A stretch of 64,000 nucleotides of DNA from positions 23,842 to 87,841 of the forward strand of contig ONSJ01000019.1 of assembly GCA_900320515.1 (NCBI GenBank), written 5' to 3'. Positions 34,267-43,448 of the stretch are shown here, in pieces. The translations under genes and the position numbers were made by a program. The notes under the pieces were generated by a model that searched no databases, had not been told where the DNA came from, and was given only the letters and a program-made list of their open reading frames with translations. The stretch's first letter is position 1; every line of letters starts with the position of its first letter. This stretch comes from an uncultured Methanobrevibacter sp. (GTDB lineage: Archaea; Methanobacteriota; Methanobacteria; Methanobacteriales; Methanobacteriaceae).

Positions 34267-35713
34267 ATTAATTCCACTTATGGTTATTGTTCCTTTAATG
34301 GCAGCATTATTAATCAGTGCCTTTTCAAAATTCAATACTGTAACTAAGATTTTTGCATTTGTTGTGGCAATATGCTTGCCGATAATTCCGCTATTGTCCA
34401 ATTATGGCCTTCACTACTTCGGTGGTTATGAGCCTATGATAAATGATGCGGTAAAGATGATGTATCATCCGGCAATCACATATTCATTCACATTCCTGCA
34501 GCAGATATTCATAGGGGCAGTCGGGCTTTTAACATTCCTGGTAATCTTCATTTACCTGACAAAATACAGGAAAGTCTCAGGACCGTACCTGTTCCTACTG
34601 TTCTTAGGTACTGCAGCAGTGACCGCAATGATTTTGACTGACGATATATTCCACATGTTTGTGTTCTTTGAGATATTGGCACTTGCACAGGTGGGAATAG
34701 TTGCGGCATCTTCAATTGACTACAGTTATGAAATGGCTTTGAAGTATATGGTTTTGGGATCCATCGGTTCTCCAATGATGCTTTTAGGAATTGGATTCTT
34801 ATTGGCATTGACAGGTAGTGTAAACGTTACAGATATTGCAGCAGCGGTTCACAACGGTTTGGTTGATGCTACTTCTCCAGTATTTTTATTATCACTCGCA
34901 TTAATATTCTTTGGTTGGTTATACGCATCCGGTTTACCACCATTCCATACAATAAAATCTGGAATCTATTCAAAAGCCGAACCACATGGTGCAGCGTTAT
35001 TGCAGTCATTTACAGTCATTTCAATGATTTCAATCGTATTGATAATGTTTAGAATTTACGCTTCACTTCCAATCTTTGAGGTTCTCATAGTCTTCTTCTC
35101 TATCTTGGCTATGATATTGGGTGTCTCTCTCGCATTAACCCAAACGGACTTCAGAAGAATGATTGGATTTTTAGCGGTAGGTGAATTAGGTTTCATCGGG
35201 TTAGGTATTGGGCTTGGAACAAACTTTTCAATTACAGCAGGACTTTTCCAGGCATTGAATGAAATCGTAATCACCGCATTATTATTCATAGGATTTGGCG
35301 CAATAGTAAATGCAACAAATGAAGTGGATACAAGAAAATTGGGCGGACTTCTTGCATACCATCCTAAAGTGGCCATAATGCTTCTGATAGGCGGTCTTGC
35401 AATGGCAGGAGTTCCTCCATTAAGCGGTTTCCAATCCAAACTGATGCTTGTTCAGGCATCATTAAGTTGCGGATTCCCTGAGATATCCATTTTGGCCATA
35501 ATGGTAAGTATAGCCACATTTGTAGTATTTGTAAAAACATATTACACAATGTTTTTAAAACCGAAACCAAATGACCTGGAACTGGAAGGAAAAGATGTTC
35601 CAAGAGCTATGATTTTCGCAATGGGAGTATTGCTAATCATTGTTATACTTTTAGGTATTTTCCCGGATGTCGTTACAAACGGAATTTCTAACTTTGTAGG
35701 AGGGATATTATGA
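34259..35713 (+). CDS. ehbF: Energy-converting hydrogenase B subunit F (ND2/ND4/ND5-type ion pump)
   Basis: 484 residues, about 14 membrane segments, NuoN/MnhD family. Conserved features include [10 protein letters not shown] (the glutamate of helix 5), [25 protein letters not shown] (the lysine and discontinuous-helix region), [20 protein letters not shown] and [16 protein letters not shown]. It is the main candidate for ion translocation in the complex. It shares the TATGA overlap with ehbG. Confidence 0.92.
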   Translation: MNELIPLMVIVPLMAALLISAFSKFNTVTKIFAFVVAICLPIIPLLSNYGLHYFGGYEPMINDAVKMMYHPAITYSFTFLQQIFIGAVGLLTFLVIFIYLTKYRKVSGPYLFLLFLGTAAVTAMILTDDIFHMFVFFEILALAQVGIVAASSIDYSYEMALKYMVLGSIGSPMMLLGIGFLLALTGSVNVTDIAAAVHNGLVDATSPVFLLSLALIFFGWLYASGLPPFHTIKSGIYSKAEPHGAALLQSFTVISMISIVLIMFRIYASLPIFEVLIVFFSILAMILGVSLALTQTDFRRMIGFLAVGELGFIGLGIGLGTNFSITAGLFQALNEIVITALLFIGFGAIVNATNEVDTRKLGGLLAYHPKVAIMLLIGGLAMAGVPPLSGFQSKLMLVQASLSCGFPEISILAIMVSIATFVVFVKTYYTMFLKPKPNDLELEGKDVPRAMIFAMGVLLIIVILLGIFPDVVTNGISNFVGGIL

Positions 35714-36045
35714 AACTGTATGATCAGATATTTAATGTTGTAAAACAATTCAGAAAATTGTTTTCACCGGGACCCGTTACCAATGCGGATGTTTCAGGAA
35801 GTCTTACAGCAGAAATATTTTTAATTGTATCATTGGTCCTGTCTGCAATATTGCTAAGGCATGTAAATGTATTGCTTGCAGGAATCTTTACCTTGATACT
35901 GGCCATAGTGCTTATTTATAGTATTCCGCTTATTCCGAAGTTCAAGATAGAACAGGAAGACTCACTTGAAAAAATGCTGTTCTATGCAATTATAACACTT
36001 GCGCTTATAGCTGTATTCATGTACTGGGGTGGTAATCTTGTCTAA
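35710..36045 (+). CDS. ehbG: Energy-converting hydrogenase B subunit G
   Basis: 111 residues. An N-terminal amphipathic part with PGPVTNADVSGSLTAEIF is followed by three membrane segments. Assigned by its place in the ehb operon; the family has no known separate activity. Overlaps ehbF by 4 bp. Confidence 0.8.
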   Translation: MKLYDQIFNVVKQFRKLFSPGPVTNADVSGSLTAEIFLIVSLVLSAILLRHVNVLLAGIFTLILAIVLIYSIPLIPKFKIEQEDSLEKMLFYAIITLALIAVFMYWGGNLV

Positions 36046-36316
36046 TACTACAATACGCAATTTGCTTGCAGGAATATTAACAGCAATATTTTCCGCTACT
36101 TTATTCGATGCGATATTTCATATAAGCGATATGATTTATCCTGGTGTAAGCTTTATTTATAATACTTTAGGAACTCAAATTGCTCCGAATATGGTAACAG
36201 TTGTTATCTTTGATTTCAGGGCATACGATACTTTAGGCGAATCAATTATATTGTTGACTGCTGGATTGGTGGTTTTACTAATATTCGGCAGAGGATTATT
36301 GGGGGATAAAAGATGA
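36038..36316 (+). CDS. ehbH: Energy-converting hydrogenase B subunit H
   Basis: 92 residues with three membrane segments; YDTLGESIILLTAGLVVLL carries the conserved MnhB/MbhE-type signature. There is no ATG near the start. TTG 36038 (MSNTTIRNLLAG) follows GGGGTGG by 6 nt and is preferred over GTG 36029, which lies inside that ribosome binding site. Either start overlaps the end of ehbG. The stop overlaps ehbI. Confidence 0.78.
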   Translation: MSNTTIRNLLAGILTAIFSATLFDAIFHISDMIYPGVSFIYNTLGTQIAPNMVTVVIFDFRAYDTLGESIILLTAGLVVLLIFGRGLLGDKR

Positions 36317-36789
36317 GTCAGGGTAGTATAATCTTAAAACTTATATCTTTGCCGATTTCAATCATATTGATCTGTTTAGGTATAATGACCATTCTTGGAG
36401 GTCACATCACTCCTGGTGGAGGTTTCCAAGGTGGTGCAATGATAGCAGGCGGTATTATATTATCTGTTCTTGTCTATGGAATAGGTAATTCCCCATTTGA
36501 ATTGTCACATACATACATTGAAGTTTTAGAATCTGTCGGTGCTTTAGGTTTCGTAATATTCGGATTGATCGGACTGTTTGTTGGAGGATTTTATCTCTAC
36601 AATGTAGGAACTGATATCCTTAATGTTGTTCCTCAAACTATCCAGTCTGTATTGCATTATCCTGATGTTACAAATGCCGGAATTATCCCATACCTCAATA
36701 TCTTTGTAGGTTTGAAGGTATTTGCAGGATTATCCGCAATTGCAATTGCATTTGCAGGTTTTAAGAAATATGTCGAGGAGGGTGAATGA
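36313..36789 (+). CDS. ehbI: Energy-converting hydrogenase B subunit I
   Basis: 158 residues, four membrane segments, MnhB-like: TILGGHITPGGGFQGGAMIAGG is the diagnostic glycine-rich motif of that antiporter subunit. A periplasmic-like loop (YNVGTDILNVVPQTIQ) separates the last two helices. Overlaps ehbH and ehbJ by 4 bp each. Confidence 0.86.
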   Translation: MSQGSIILKLISLPISIILICLGIMTILGGHITPGGGFQGGAMIAGGIILSVLVYGIGNSPFELSHTYIEVLESVGALGFVIFGLIGLFVGGFYLYNVGTDILNVVPQTIQSVLHYPDVTNAGIIPYLNIFVGLKVFAGLSAIAIAFAGFKKYVEEGE

Positions 36790-37037
36790 TGCTACTCATA
36801 TGGCCGATGATATTTGCATTGATTTTGGGCTTAATCATAGGTTCACAAATCAAGCTTAAAAATGGTGATACTCATTTCACTCTCGGATCATTTATAGTAA
36901 TACTTATTGCAGGAATTATTGTAGCGTGGCAATCCGGCAATTATCCGTTTTACACTGACTTGCCGGTATCAACAGCATTTTTATCTGCATTAATAGGAAT
37001 TTTTGTAGGCAAACTAATATTTGCAAGGAGTAAATAA
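36786..37037 (+). CDS. ehbJ: Energy-converting hydrogenase B subunit J
   Basis: 83 residues, three membrane segments (LLIWPMIFALILGLIIG, FIVILIAGIIVAW, TAFLSALIGIFVGKLIF). Assigned by operon position between ehbI and the polyferredoxin ehbK; no catalytic motif. Confidence 0.8.
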   Translation: MMLLIWPMIFALILGLIIGSQIKLKNGDTHFTLGSFIVILIAGIIVAWQSGNYPFYTDLPVSTAFLSALIGIFVGKLIFARSK

Positions 37038-37048
37038 GGGGTTTTAAA

Positions 37049-38458
37049 ATGTTTTTATCAACTAATACATGTAAGGAAAACGAAGATTGTATTAAGTCAT
37101 GTCCTACAAAATCCATTAGATTGATCAACGGGGTTCCATTCAGTTGCCTTACCTGCGGAATCTGTTATGAAAACTGTCCAAACCATGCAATATTTAAAAA
37201 TGGCTATGGAGGATATGTGGTCGACAGAGCCAAATGTAACGGCTGTGGAATGTGCATGTACAACTGCCCTACAGACAATATCCATATTGATGACGGAGTA
37301 GTATATGGAATTTGTTCACGCTGTGGCGTTTGTGCAGAAAAGTTCCCTGAATGTCGTGTTGACGGATTTGATTTCGAAAAGGAAAAGCAAATCAATTTAA
37401 TCAAGTCATTCAACATCCTGAATCCGCCGTTGGATAATGTTCCTTCAAAAGGCGAAAGTAATGTCAGGGAGGTTTCAAGGACTTACTTCGGAACGGACAT
37501 AGAAAAATGTATTCTCTGCGGCAGATGTCAGGAATACTGTCCGACAGGAGCTATACATGTTAAGGTGGACAGGGATGAAGGAATTTGTCGTGAATGCAGA
37601 ATATGTGCTGACGTTTGTCCAAACATGTCAATGAACAAGCATCAGATTGTCAATACATCTTCATGCACACTTTGTTTGAACTGTATGAAGGCCTGTCCTC
37701 ACAATGCGATTTCCGTTGATGATTTCAAGATTATTGTCAATAAGCTTAATCAAAAGCCTGACGGCAAAATCATATCATGTCTCAATTGCGGTTTGTGTGC
37801 GGACTTATGTGAAAACGAATCACATAAAAACGTCGATGGCAAGTTAAGATACGATCCGACATTGGATACAGAAAACATTACACATGATGTGGCCATAAGT
37901 CACTGTCCGGTTCTCACATTGCGTGAAGATGAGGAAATGTTCATCTATGATGAACTTTCAGATGAGGAGCTTCCTGCACTTGCCGGCTTTTGTGTAAGCT
38001 GCGGAAAATGTGTGCAGGTCTGTGATGAGGTCAACGCTCGCCAGCTGATGACTCATACATGGGACGGCAAGGTTACAGGCGATTGCATTTCATGTGGAAT
38101 TTGTGTTGAGATGTGTCAGGAAGATGCGATTACTCTGCATAGGGGCAAAATCTCAGTAAATATGGACAAATGTATTTTATGCGAAAACTGTGCAGTCCAT
38201 TGTCCTGTTGATGCGATTCCTAAATCAACAATGTATAAGAATGAAATTACAGACGGTTTCAACTTCATCGAGCAGAAGTTATGTATGCATTGTGGAATAT
38301 GTCATGGAATCTGTTCATATGATGCAATAGAAGAAATTGACGGCAATTATGTAGTTAATGAAGAGAACTGTACTTATTGTGGAGCATGTAAGAATGCATG
38401 TCCTGCAAGAGCATTTTTATTCGAAAGAAATTTTAAAGATTCAATAGAGGGTATTTAA
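37049..38458 (+). CDS. ehbK: Energy-converting hydrogenase B subunit K, polyferredoxin
   Basis: 469 residues, soluble, with twelve CxxCxxC clusters in a row (CLTCGICYENC, CNGCGMCMYNC, CSRCGVC, CILCGRCQEYC, CRECRICADVC, CTLCLNCMKAC, CLNCGLCADLC, CVSCGKCVQVC, CISCGICVEMC, CILCENCAVHC, CMHCGICHGIC, CTYCGACKNAC) and a partial set at the N-terminus (CKENEDCIKSC). The third and seventh lack the usual closing CP. That gives about a dozen [4Fe-4S] clusters, an electron wire from the hydrogenase to acceptors. The stop abuts the ehbL start. Confidence 0.92.
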   Translation: MFLSTNTCKENEDCIKSCPTKSIRLINGVPFSCLTCGICYENCPNHAIFKNGYGGYVVDRAKCNGCGMCMYNCPTDNIHIDDGVVYGICSRCGVCAEKFPECRVDGFDFEKEKQINLIKSFNILNPPLDNVPSKGESNVREVSRTYFGTDIEKCILCGRCQEYCPTGAIHVKVDRDEGICRECRICADVCPNMSMNKHQIVNTSSCTLCLNCMKACPHNAISVDDFKIIVNKLNQKPDGKIISCLNCGLCADLCENESHKNVDGKLRYDPTLDTENITHDVAISHCPVLTLREDEEMFIYDELSDEELPALAGFCVSCGKCVQVCDEVNARQLMTHTWDGKVTGDCISCGICVEMCQEDAITLHRGKISVNMDKCILCENCAVHCPVDAIPKSTMYKNEITDGFNFIEQKLCMHCGICHGICSYDAIEEIDGNYVVNEENCTYCGACKNACPARAFLFERNFKDSIEGI

Positions 38459-38950
38459 ATGAGCAGTATACTTAGAATAGCTTTGGAAGGAGCTTTTACC
38501 AACTTCAAAAGAATCTTTTTTGCAGCTGATAGGGTTACAGATATGGAATTGAGAAACCAGATTGCAACACTGTCAGTGGAAGTTGACGACAGGGTTGACG
38601 AAAAGGCCTGTATCGGATGTGCGGGCTGTGCCAATGTCTGTCCTACTGGTGCAATTGAGATGAAAGAATTAGCAAATCCAGTTAAAATCACTGATGATTG
38701 GACTAAAAAGGAAGTGCCTGAAATTACTCTCGAAAAATGTGTTGTATGTTACTATTGTCATGACTTCTGTCCGGTCTATTCACTTTATGGTGAAAAGGGG
38801 ACTATTCATCCAAGCAACGTTGGAGATCAGGAAGTCGACATCACAGAAACCATGTCACAGCCATTTAAAATTTCAGACGACAAGCTCAAATTCATTGCAC
38901 AATATTTATCAGATAATACAGTATTGAAGAATAGAGAGGAGGGTGATTAG
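38459..38950 (+). CDS. ehbL: Energy-converting hydrogenase B subunit L, 2[4Fe-4S] ferredoxin
   Basis: 163 residues with two clusters: CIGCAGCANVCPTGAIEM and CVVCYYCHDFCPVYSLYG. This matches the NuoI/EchF-like ferredoxin subunit that links the polyferredoxin to the small hydrogenase subunit. It abuts ehbK and ehbM with no gap. Confidence 0.9.
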   Translation: MSSILRIALEGAFTNFKRIFFAADRVTDMELRNQIATLSVEVDDRVDEKACIGCAGCANVCPTGAIEMKELANPVKITDDWTKKEVPEITLEKCVVCYYCHDFCPVYSLYGEKGTIHPSNVGDQEVDITETMSQPFKISDDKLKFIAQYLSDNTVLKNREEGD

Positions 38951-39397
38951 ATGGGTATTAAATCATTTTCAAGAGCAAGGGCAATACACGTCATGCTGGT
39001 TTATACCGGCGGATGCAACGGTTGCGATATCGAGATTGTTAACTCAATTCTATCACCTAGATTTGATGCTGAACAATATAATGTGTTTTTAACATGGAAT
39101 CCTCGTGAAGCCGATGTATTGGTCGTCACAGGACCTGTTACACATTTGAATAGAAAGCCGTTGGAGGCAATTTATGAAGCTATCCCCAACCCTAAATTGG
39201 TTGTGGCTGCAGGAAGTTGCGCTCTGATGGGCGGTGTTTATAAGAACTGTTATGGTGACATTCCTTCAGAGGAAATTGAAGGGCCGGTTGAAAATATCAT
39301 ACCTGTAAACGCTAAGGTTCCGGGTTGTGCCGTAAGGCCTCAGGATGTTTTGGCCGGTGTGGTATCACTTTTACCTACATTATTGGATGCGGATTAG
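38951..39397 (+). CDS. ehbM: Energy-converting hydrogenase B small subunit M
   Basis: 148 residues, NuoB-like [NiFe]-hydrogenase small subunit. The cysteine ligands of the proximal [4Fe-4S] cluster are visible in [19 protein letters not shown] and [25 protein letters not shown] gives a very strong ribosome binding site before ATG 38951. It ends 10 bp before the large-subunit start. Confidence 0.92.
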   Translation: MGIKSFSRARAIHVMLVYTGGCNGCDIEIVNSILSPRFDAEQYNVFLTWNPREADVLVVTGPVTHLNRKPLEAIYEAIPNPKLVVAAGSCALMGGVYKNCYGDIPSEEIEGPVENIIPVNAKVPGCAVRPQDVLAGVVSLLPTLLDAD

Positions 39398-39407
39398 AGG
39401 GGATTTG

Positions 39408-40535
39408 ATGGATAAGAAAGTACCAAGAAGCAATATTATTGAAACTGAAATTCCAATGGGTACAGTTCACCCTGCTGCATTGGAACCATATAGAGTGAGG
39501 TTTTTTGTAGAGGATGAAATTGTCCAGGAAGCCGAAATCACTATTGGTGTTAATCATAGGGGTATCGAAAGGATCATGGAAGGTCTCCCGGTTGAAAAGG
39601 CAAATGCCTTGACTGAGAAAATTTGCGGAATCTGTTCTAATTCACATATATGGAACTCATGCAGAACTGCGGAAATGGGGTTAGGTATTGAAATTCCGCA
39701 GAGAGCTTTATATATTCGTGTAATAATGGGCGAACTTGAACGTTTGCATTCACATTTCTTGTATTTGGCTCACGGTTGTGAAGTATTGTCCCACGAAACA
39801 TTTTCAATGAGGGTGTTCTACCTGAGGGAAATAGTAATGGAACTGCTTGCAATGATTGGAGGAAACCGTGTTCAGTATGGCTGTTCAGTCCTTGGTGGAG
39901 TAAGACCAAGATGTGATTTGGATGAAGCTAAACTGTTAAGACTTAAAAACGACATGGATGCAGTTGAAGAAGGACTCACTGGTTTTGTCGAAAGGTTCTT
40001 GGCAGATTCAGTTGTTCAATCAAGGATTACTGGAATCGGTGTGCTGCCGCAAAAGCAAGCTATTGAACTTGCGGTTACCGGACCTACACTTAGGGCAACA
40101 GGTGTTGCAAGAGATTTAAGGACAACAATGTTTGAGTACGATGAGTTTGACTTTAACGTGATAACCCAGCCTGATGGGGATGTAAAGTCAAATCTGGTGA
40201 TGAGGGCATTGGAATCATTTGAATCAATCAGAATCATTCGTCAGGCCATTGCAAACATTCCGGAAGGTAAAGTCGTGAACCGTGACTGGGAAATGGTTGA
40301 CACAGATATTTCTGAAAGTTATATTGAAGTTCCAAGAGGAACTCTTTATCATTCATATGCACTTGAAAGCGGAAGAGTAAGGCACTGTATCATCAGGACT
40401 CCGTCAATGGCAAACATTGGTGCAATGCAGTACGCATGTATTGGAGACCAGATTACAGATGCCCAGTTATGTATCGTGCAGTGTGACCCGTGTTTCACAT
40501 GTACCGATAGGGCAATTGAAATCATAAGGAGATAG
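39408..40535 (+). CDS. ehbN: Energy-converting hydrogenase B large (catalytic) subunit N
   Basis: 375 residues from ATG 39408, with AGAGGGG 5-7 nt upstream; the longer open frame from 39345 overlaps ehbM. Both nickel-binding cysteine pairs are present: [10 protein letters not shown] (L1) near residue 64 and DPCFTCTDR (L2) just before the C-terminus. The protein ends 10 residues after L2 with no His-terminated extension, so it needs no C-terminal protease, as in other group 4 hydrogenases. Confidence 0.93.
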   Translation: MDKKVPRSNIIETEIPMGTVHPAALEPYRVRFFVEDEIVQEAEITIGVNHRGIERIMEGLPVEKANALTEKICGICSNSHIWNSCRTAEMGLGIEIPQRALYIRVIMGELERLHSHFLYLAHGCEVLSHETFSMRVFYLREIVMELLAMIGGNRVQYGCSVLGGVRPRCDLDEAKLLRLKNDMDAVEEGLTGFVERFLADSVVQSRITGIGVLPQKQAIELAVTGPTLRATGVARDLRTTMFEYDEFDFNVITQPDGDVKSNLVMRALESFESIRIIRQAIANIPEGKVVNRDWEMVDTDISESYIEVPRGTLYHSYALESGRVRHCIIRTPSMANIGAMQYACIGDQITDAQLCIVQCDPCFTCTDRAIEIIRR

Positions 40536-40539
40536 AAAA

Positions 40540-41538
40540 ATGTTTGAAAATATACTTGCAAATCCTATTATCGTTGTAATATTGACAATTTTAGTCTGCT
40601 TTATAATTTCAACACTGCTTCCGGGAATTGAGAGAAAATACATTCATGCAAGGATTCAGCAAAGAATCGGACCAATTTTAATTGCTCCTGGAATTATGGC
40701 TCCTTTAAAATTCATGTTCAAGGAAAACGTTGAAGTCTCATCTCCTGTACCTGGATTATACAAGGCATTGCCGATAATATGTTTCATTGTCGTTCTGTGC
40801 GTTTTAATCGCATTGACTCCGCAGGCCTATCAGATTCCGGCACTTGCAAGTTTGGTGGCCATTGTCGGATTTTTAAAGGTCGAAGAGATATGCTATGTAT
40901 TGATGGGTGCATTGTCAAAATCAGTGATGTCCGTTAGGATGCCTTTCCCTGACAAGATCAAGGGAGCAGTTCACAACAACTCAAATCTTTCATTCATTGA
41001 GGACATCAGTGCAAGAAGGTCACTCAGGATGATTACCTATGGGTCTTTCCCATTGTATCTGGCATTGTTTGCACCTATTGTCACTGCAAGAAGCATCTTT
41101 TTGCAGGATATTGTGGCTTATCAGCAAGTCCATGGACCGTTCCTGTTTACAGTTTCCGGTGCAATAGCGGCATTCGTATTCTTCATTGGTTACATGATTA
41201 TATTGAACGAATATCCTTTTTCAATCATTAAGGCAAAATCCGATGTAATTGAAGGACCATACATGGAGTATGCAGCTAAATACAGGGCTGTCGTCTATCT
41301 GACAAGAGGATTTTTCATGTTCGTGCTTGGCTGTGTCTTTTCAGTATTGTTCATCGGTGTGCCGCCAACAATCATGTCAGTTGGATTTTTGATAAACATT
41401 CTGGTCGCATTGATATTTGTGTTCATGATGGGAATCTTCTCAGCATTTGCTCCGGTATTCACCAACAGGCAGCTATTGCCGACAATATTGTGCACTACAC
41501 TGCTGGGAATATTGGCCATTGGACTTGGATTATTATAA
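40540..41538 (+). CDS. ehbO: Energy-converting hydrogenase B subunit O (NuoH-like)
   Basis: 332 residues, about eight membrane segments. GIERKYIHARIQQRIGPILIAPGIMAPLK fits the NuoH signature (seen in parts), and SDVIEGPYMEYAAKYRAV the second conserved loop. It anchors the hydrogenase small and large subunits to the membrane module and couples redox to ion movement. Confidence 0.9.
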   Translation: MFENILANPIIVVILTILVCFIISTLLPGIERKYIHARIQQRIGPILIAPGIMAPLKFMFKENVEVSSPVPGLYKALPIICFIVVLCVLIALTPQAYQIPALASLVAIVGFLKVEEICYVLMGALSKSVMSVRMPFPDKIKGAVHNNSNLSFIEDISARRSLRMITYGSFPLYLALFAPIVTARSIFLQDIVAYQQVHGPFLFTVSGAIAAFVFFIGYMIILNEYPFSIIKAKSDVIEGPYMEYAAKYRAVVYLTRGFFMFVLGCVFSVLFIGVPPTIMSVGFLINILVALIFVFMMGIFSAFAPVFTNRQLLPTILCTTLLGILAIGLGLL

Positions 41539-41550
41539 GGAGGATTATTT

Positions 41551-41814
41551 ATGAAGTTTGTTATGAGACCGTATCACATGGTAAGTCTTGGAGGATATAT
41601 TGTCGAATGGGATTTTCCTTACAGGAATCTTATAGTTGTAAATAAAACCTCTGAACCGATTAAAATAGAAATACCTGTATTTCATGAGGAATGGATACAG
41701 GAACACAAGGACCTGGGTCTTGAGGTGATTCCAGTCACCAAAGATGACAATTACTTGAGCATGTGGAAAAGGGCACATGCAGAACTTGATAAAGTAAGGC
41801 CGAAAAATGAGTGA
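41551..41814 (+). CDS. ehbP: Energy-converting hydrogenase B subunit P
   Basis: 87 residues, soluble ([20 protein letters not shown]). No catalytic motif; assigned from its place between ehbO and ehbQ. AAGGAGG lies 8 nt before the ATG. Overlaps ehbQ by 8 bp. Confidence 0.8.
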   Translation: MKFVMRPYHMVSLGGYIVEWDFPYRNLIVVNKTSEPIKIEIPVFHEEWIQEHKDLGLEVIPVTKDDNYLSMWKRAHAELDKVRPKNE

Positions 41815-42466
41815 TTACACTTTAACAATCAAATCTGATGAAAAAAAGGGCGTTTTAGGCGACATTACTGATGTTATCACATCTCATGGTGTTAATATTA
41901 GTTATGTTCATCTTTTTGTTGAAAAAAACAATATGGGCTCTATCAATCTTGAATTGGAGCATGTTGAAGATATTGATGGGTTAATCAAGGATTTGAAAAA
42001 AATCGATGAAGTGAAATCCATAGAGTTGCACGGGTCTCAACTTGACATTTATGGAAAGCGTATAATCATAGTTGGCGGTGGAGCGCAGGTGTCCCAGGTG
42101 GCTATGGGTGCAATCACCGAAGCTGATAGGCACAACATACGCGGAGAGCGTATCAGTATCGACACAATCCCTCTGGTTGGTGAAAAGTCATTGGCAGAAG
42201 CTGTTGAAGCAATATCAAGGCTTCCTCGTGTAAGTGCATTGGTGCTTGCAGGCTCTCTTATGGGTGGCGAAATCACCAAAGCGGTTAAGAAAGTAAAAGA
42301 GCAAAGCAATTTGGTCGTCATTTCACTCAATATGCCTGGAAGCGTAACCGATTATGCCGATTTGATAATCACCGATCCTATACAGGCGGGAGTGTTGGCC
42401 GTGATGTCTGTTGCAGATACTGCAGTGTTTGACATCAAGCGTTTGGGCGACAATATTAAGTTTTAA
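41807..42466 (+). CDS. ehbQ: Energy-converting hydrogenase B protein Q, ACT-domain protein (DUF5612-like)
   Basis: 219 residues. An N-terminal ACT domain (about 1-75: [24 protein letters not shown]) is followed by a Rossmann-like domain with [16 protein letters not shown] and [16 protein letters not shown]. No membrane segment and no metal motif. ACT domains bind small ligands, often amino acids, so it may tie hydrogenase output to biosynthetic demand (inference). It is the last gene of the operon; a strong terminator follows 22 bp on. Confidence 0.82.
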   Translation: MSDYTLTIKSDEKKGVLGDITDVITSHGVNISYVHLFVEKNNMGSINLELEHVEDIDGLIKDLKKIDEVKSIELHGSQLDIYGKRIIIVGGGAQVSQVAMGAITEADRHNIRGERISIDTIPLVGEKSLAEAVEAISRLPRVSALVLAGSLMGGEITKAVKKVKEQSNLVVISLNMPGSVTDYADLIITDPIQAGVLAVMSVADTAVFDIKRLGDNIKF

Positions 42467-42488
42467 TCATTTTTATGGACATATAGGT

Positions 42489-42520
42489 AGGGAGTTACTA
42501 CTTAACTCCCTTTCTTATTT
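42489..42520. terminator. Terminator of the ehb operon
   Basis: AGGGAGTTA (42489-42497) pairs perfectly with TAACTCCCT (42503-42511) around CTACT, followed by a T-rich stretch. It also lies just past the stop of the convergent Cas4-like gene and may serve both. Confidence 0.8.
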
Positions 42521-42521
42521 A

Positions 42522-43313
42522 TTATTTTAGGCAAATCTCTTTATACTCGCATTTTTCACATTTTTGAGCACTTTTTTTGACATTGGGCTTTTTCTTATTA
42601 TCTATAATCTCTTTAACTTCACGAAGAATGTTGAAGTATGATTTTCTCAAATCAACATCCATCACAACAGGACGCCTGTCCCCTATCTTTTCATAATCGA
42701 CAAAGCCGACATAAACGTCATTTCCGAATTCTTCCTCAATCAGTATGGCATTTGCTACAATCTCTATGGCATCGGAATCCCAAACTCCCTTGACTGGAGG
42801 TTTTCCGCTTTTCAAAAGAATTGGATAATATTTGCCGTCAACGATTTCAATCTTGTCGCACATTCCAATGACTCCAAGGCTCTGGTCCTTAATCAGATAG
42901 GAATACATGCAGTTCGGAAAGAACATGTCCATCACTTCAAATGCATGCCTGTCAAGTATTGTCATTGCCTGTTTGGTTTTCAGTGCTGTTATTTTGATGT
43001 TGAAATATGCATTGTCGATGATTTCATTTATCTGTGATGCTTCAAGGCCTATGTTCATTGATTTGATGGAATTGGTTGTGCTTTTTATGTATGGATCGAT
43101 ATTTTCTGATAGGACATTTTCTATTTCAGTTAAAACCATTTCTTTTTTGACCTTGCGCATGTTCTTTTGAATCAGGTCCCAAATGTCAATCTTAAGCTTT
43201 TTTATTTCCCTGGCCAATTGGTAATCCTTGTTTTCACTGGTATCAACATGAGTTTTAATGTACAGCTTCATTGGACAGTACATATGCTGTTTTATTGAAG
43301 AAACTTTTATCAT
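42522..43313 (-). CDS. Stand-alone Cas4/Dna2-like PD-(D/E)XK nuclease
   Basis: 263 residues from ATG 43313, with GAGG 7 nt upstream. An N-terminal cysteine in QHMYCPMKLYIK and three C-terminal cysteines in KCEKCEYKEIC form the Cas4-type iron-sulfur site. Between them GMCDKIEIVDGKYYPILLKSGK holds the Asp and the x-x-Lys of the nuclease core, with Leu-Leu-Lys in place of the usual (D/E)xK. A central all-helical insert follows the first cysteine. No CRISPR array or cas gene is in the window, so it is a solo member with an unknown role in DNA repair or element biology. Confidence 0.75.
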   Translation of the reverse strand: MIKVSSIKQHMYCPMKLYIKTHVDTSENKDYQLAREIKKLKIDIWDLIQKNMRKVKKEMVLTEIENVLSENIDPYIKSTTNSIKSMNIGLEASQINEIIDNAYFNIKITALKTKQAMTILDRHAFEVMDMFFPNCMYSYLIKDQSLGVIGMCDKIEIVDGKYYPILLKSGKPPVKGVWDSDAIEIVANAILIEEEFGNDVYVGFVDYEKIGDRRPVVMDVDLRKSYFNILREVKEIIDNKKKPNVKKSAQKCEKCEYKEICLK

Positions 43314-43448
43314 TTTATAACCTCTTGAAATTCTCAATATTACATTAAACTTAATGATATTTAAAATTAGAAGTTATAAATGCCTACAATTCTTTAAAAT
43401 AAAATAAAAAAAGTAAATAGCTAATAATTTAGCTATTTGAAGTCAATT

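Noticed and set aside
42489..42520. Hairpin after ehbQ as a riboswitch
   Set aside because: It is a short simple stem followed by Ts at the end of an operon, and is better explained as a terminator.
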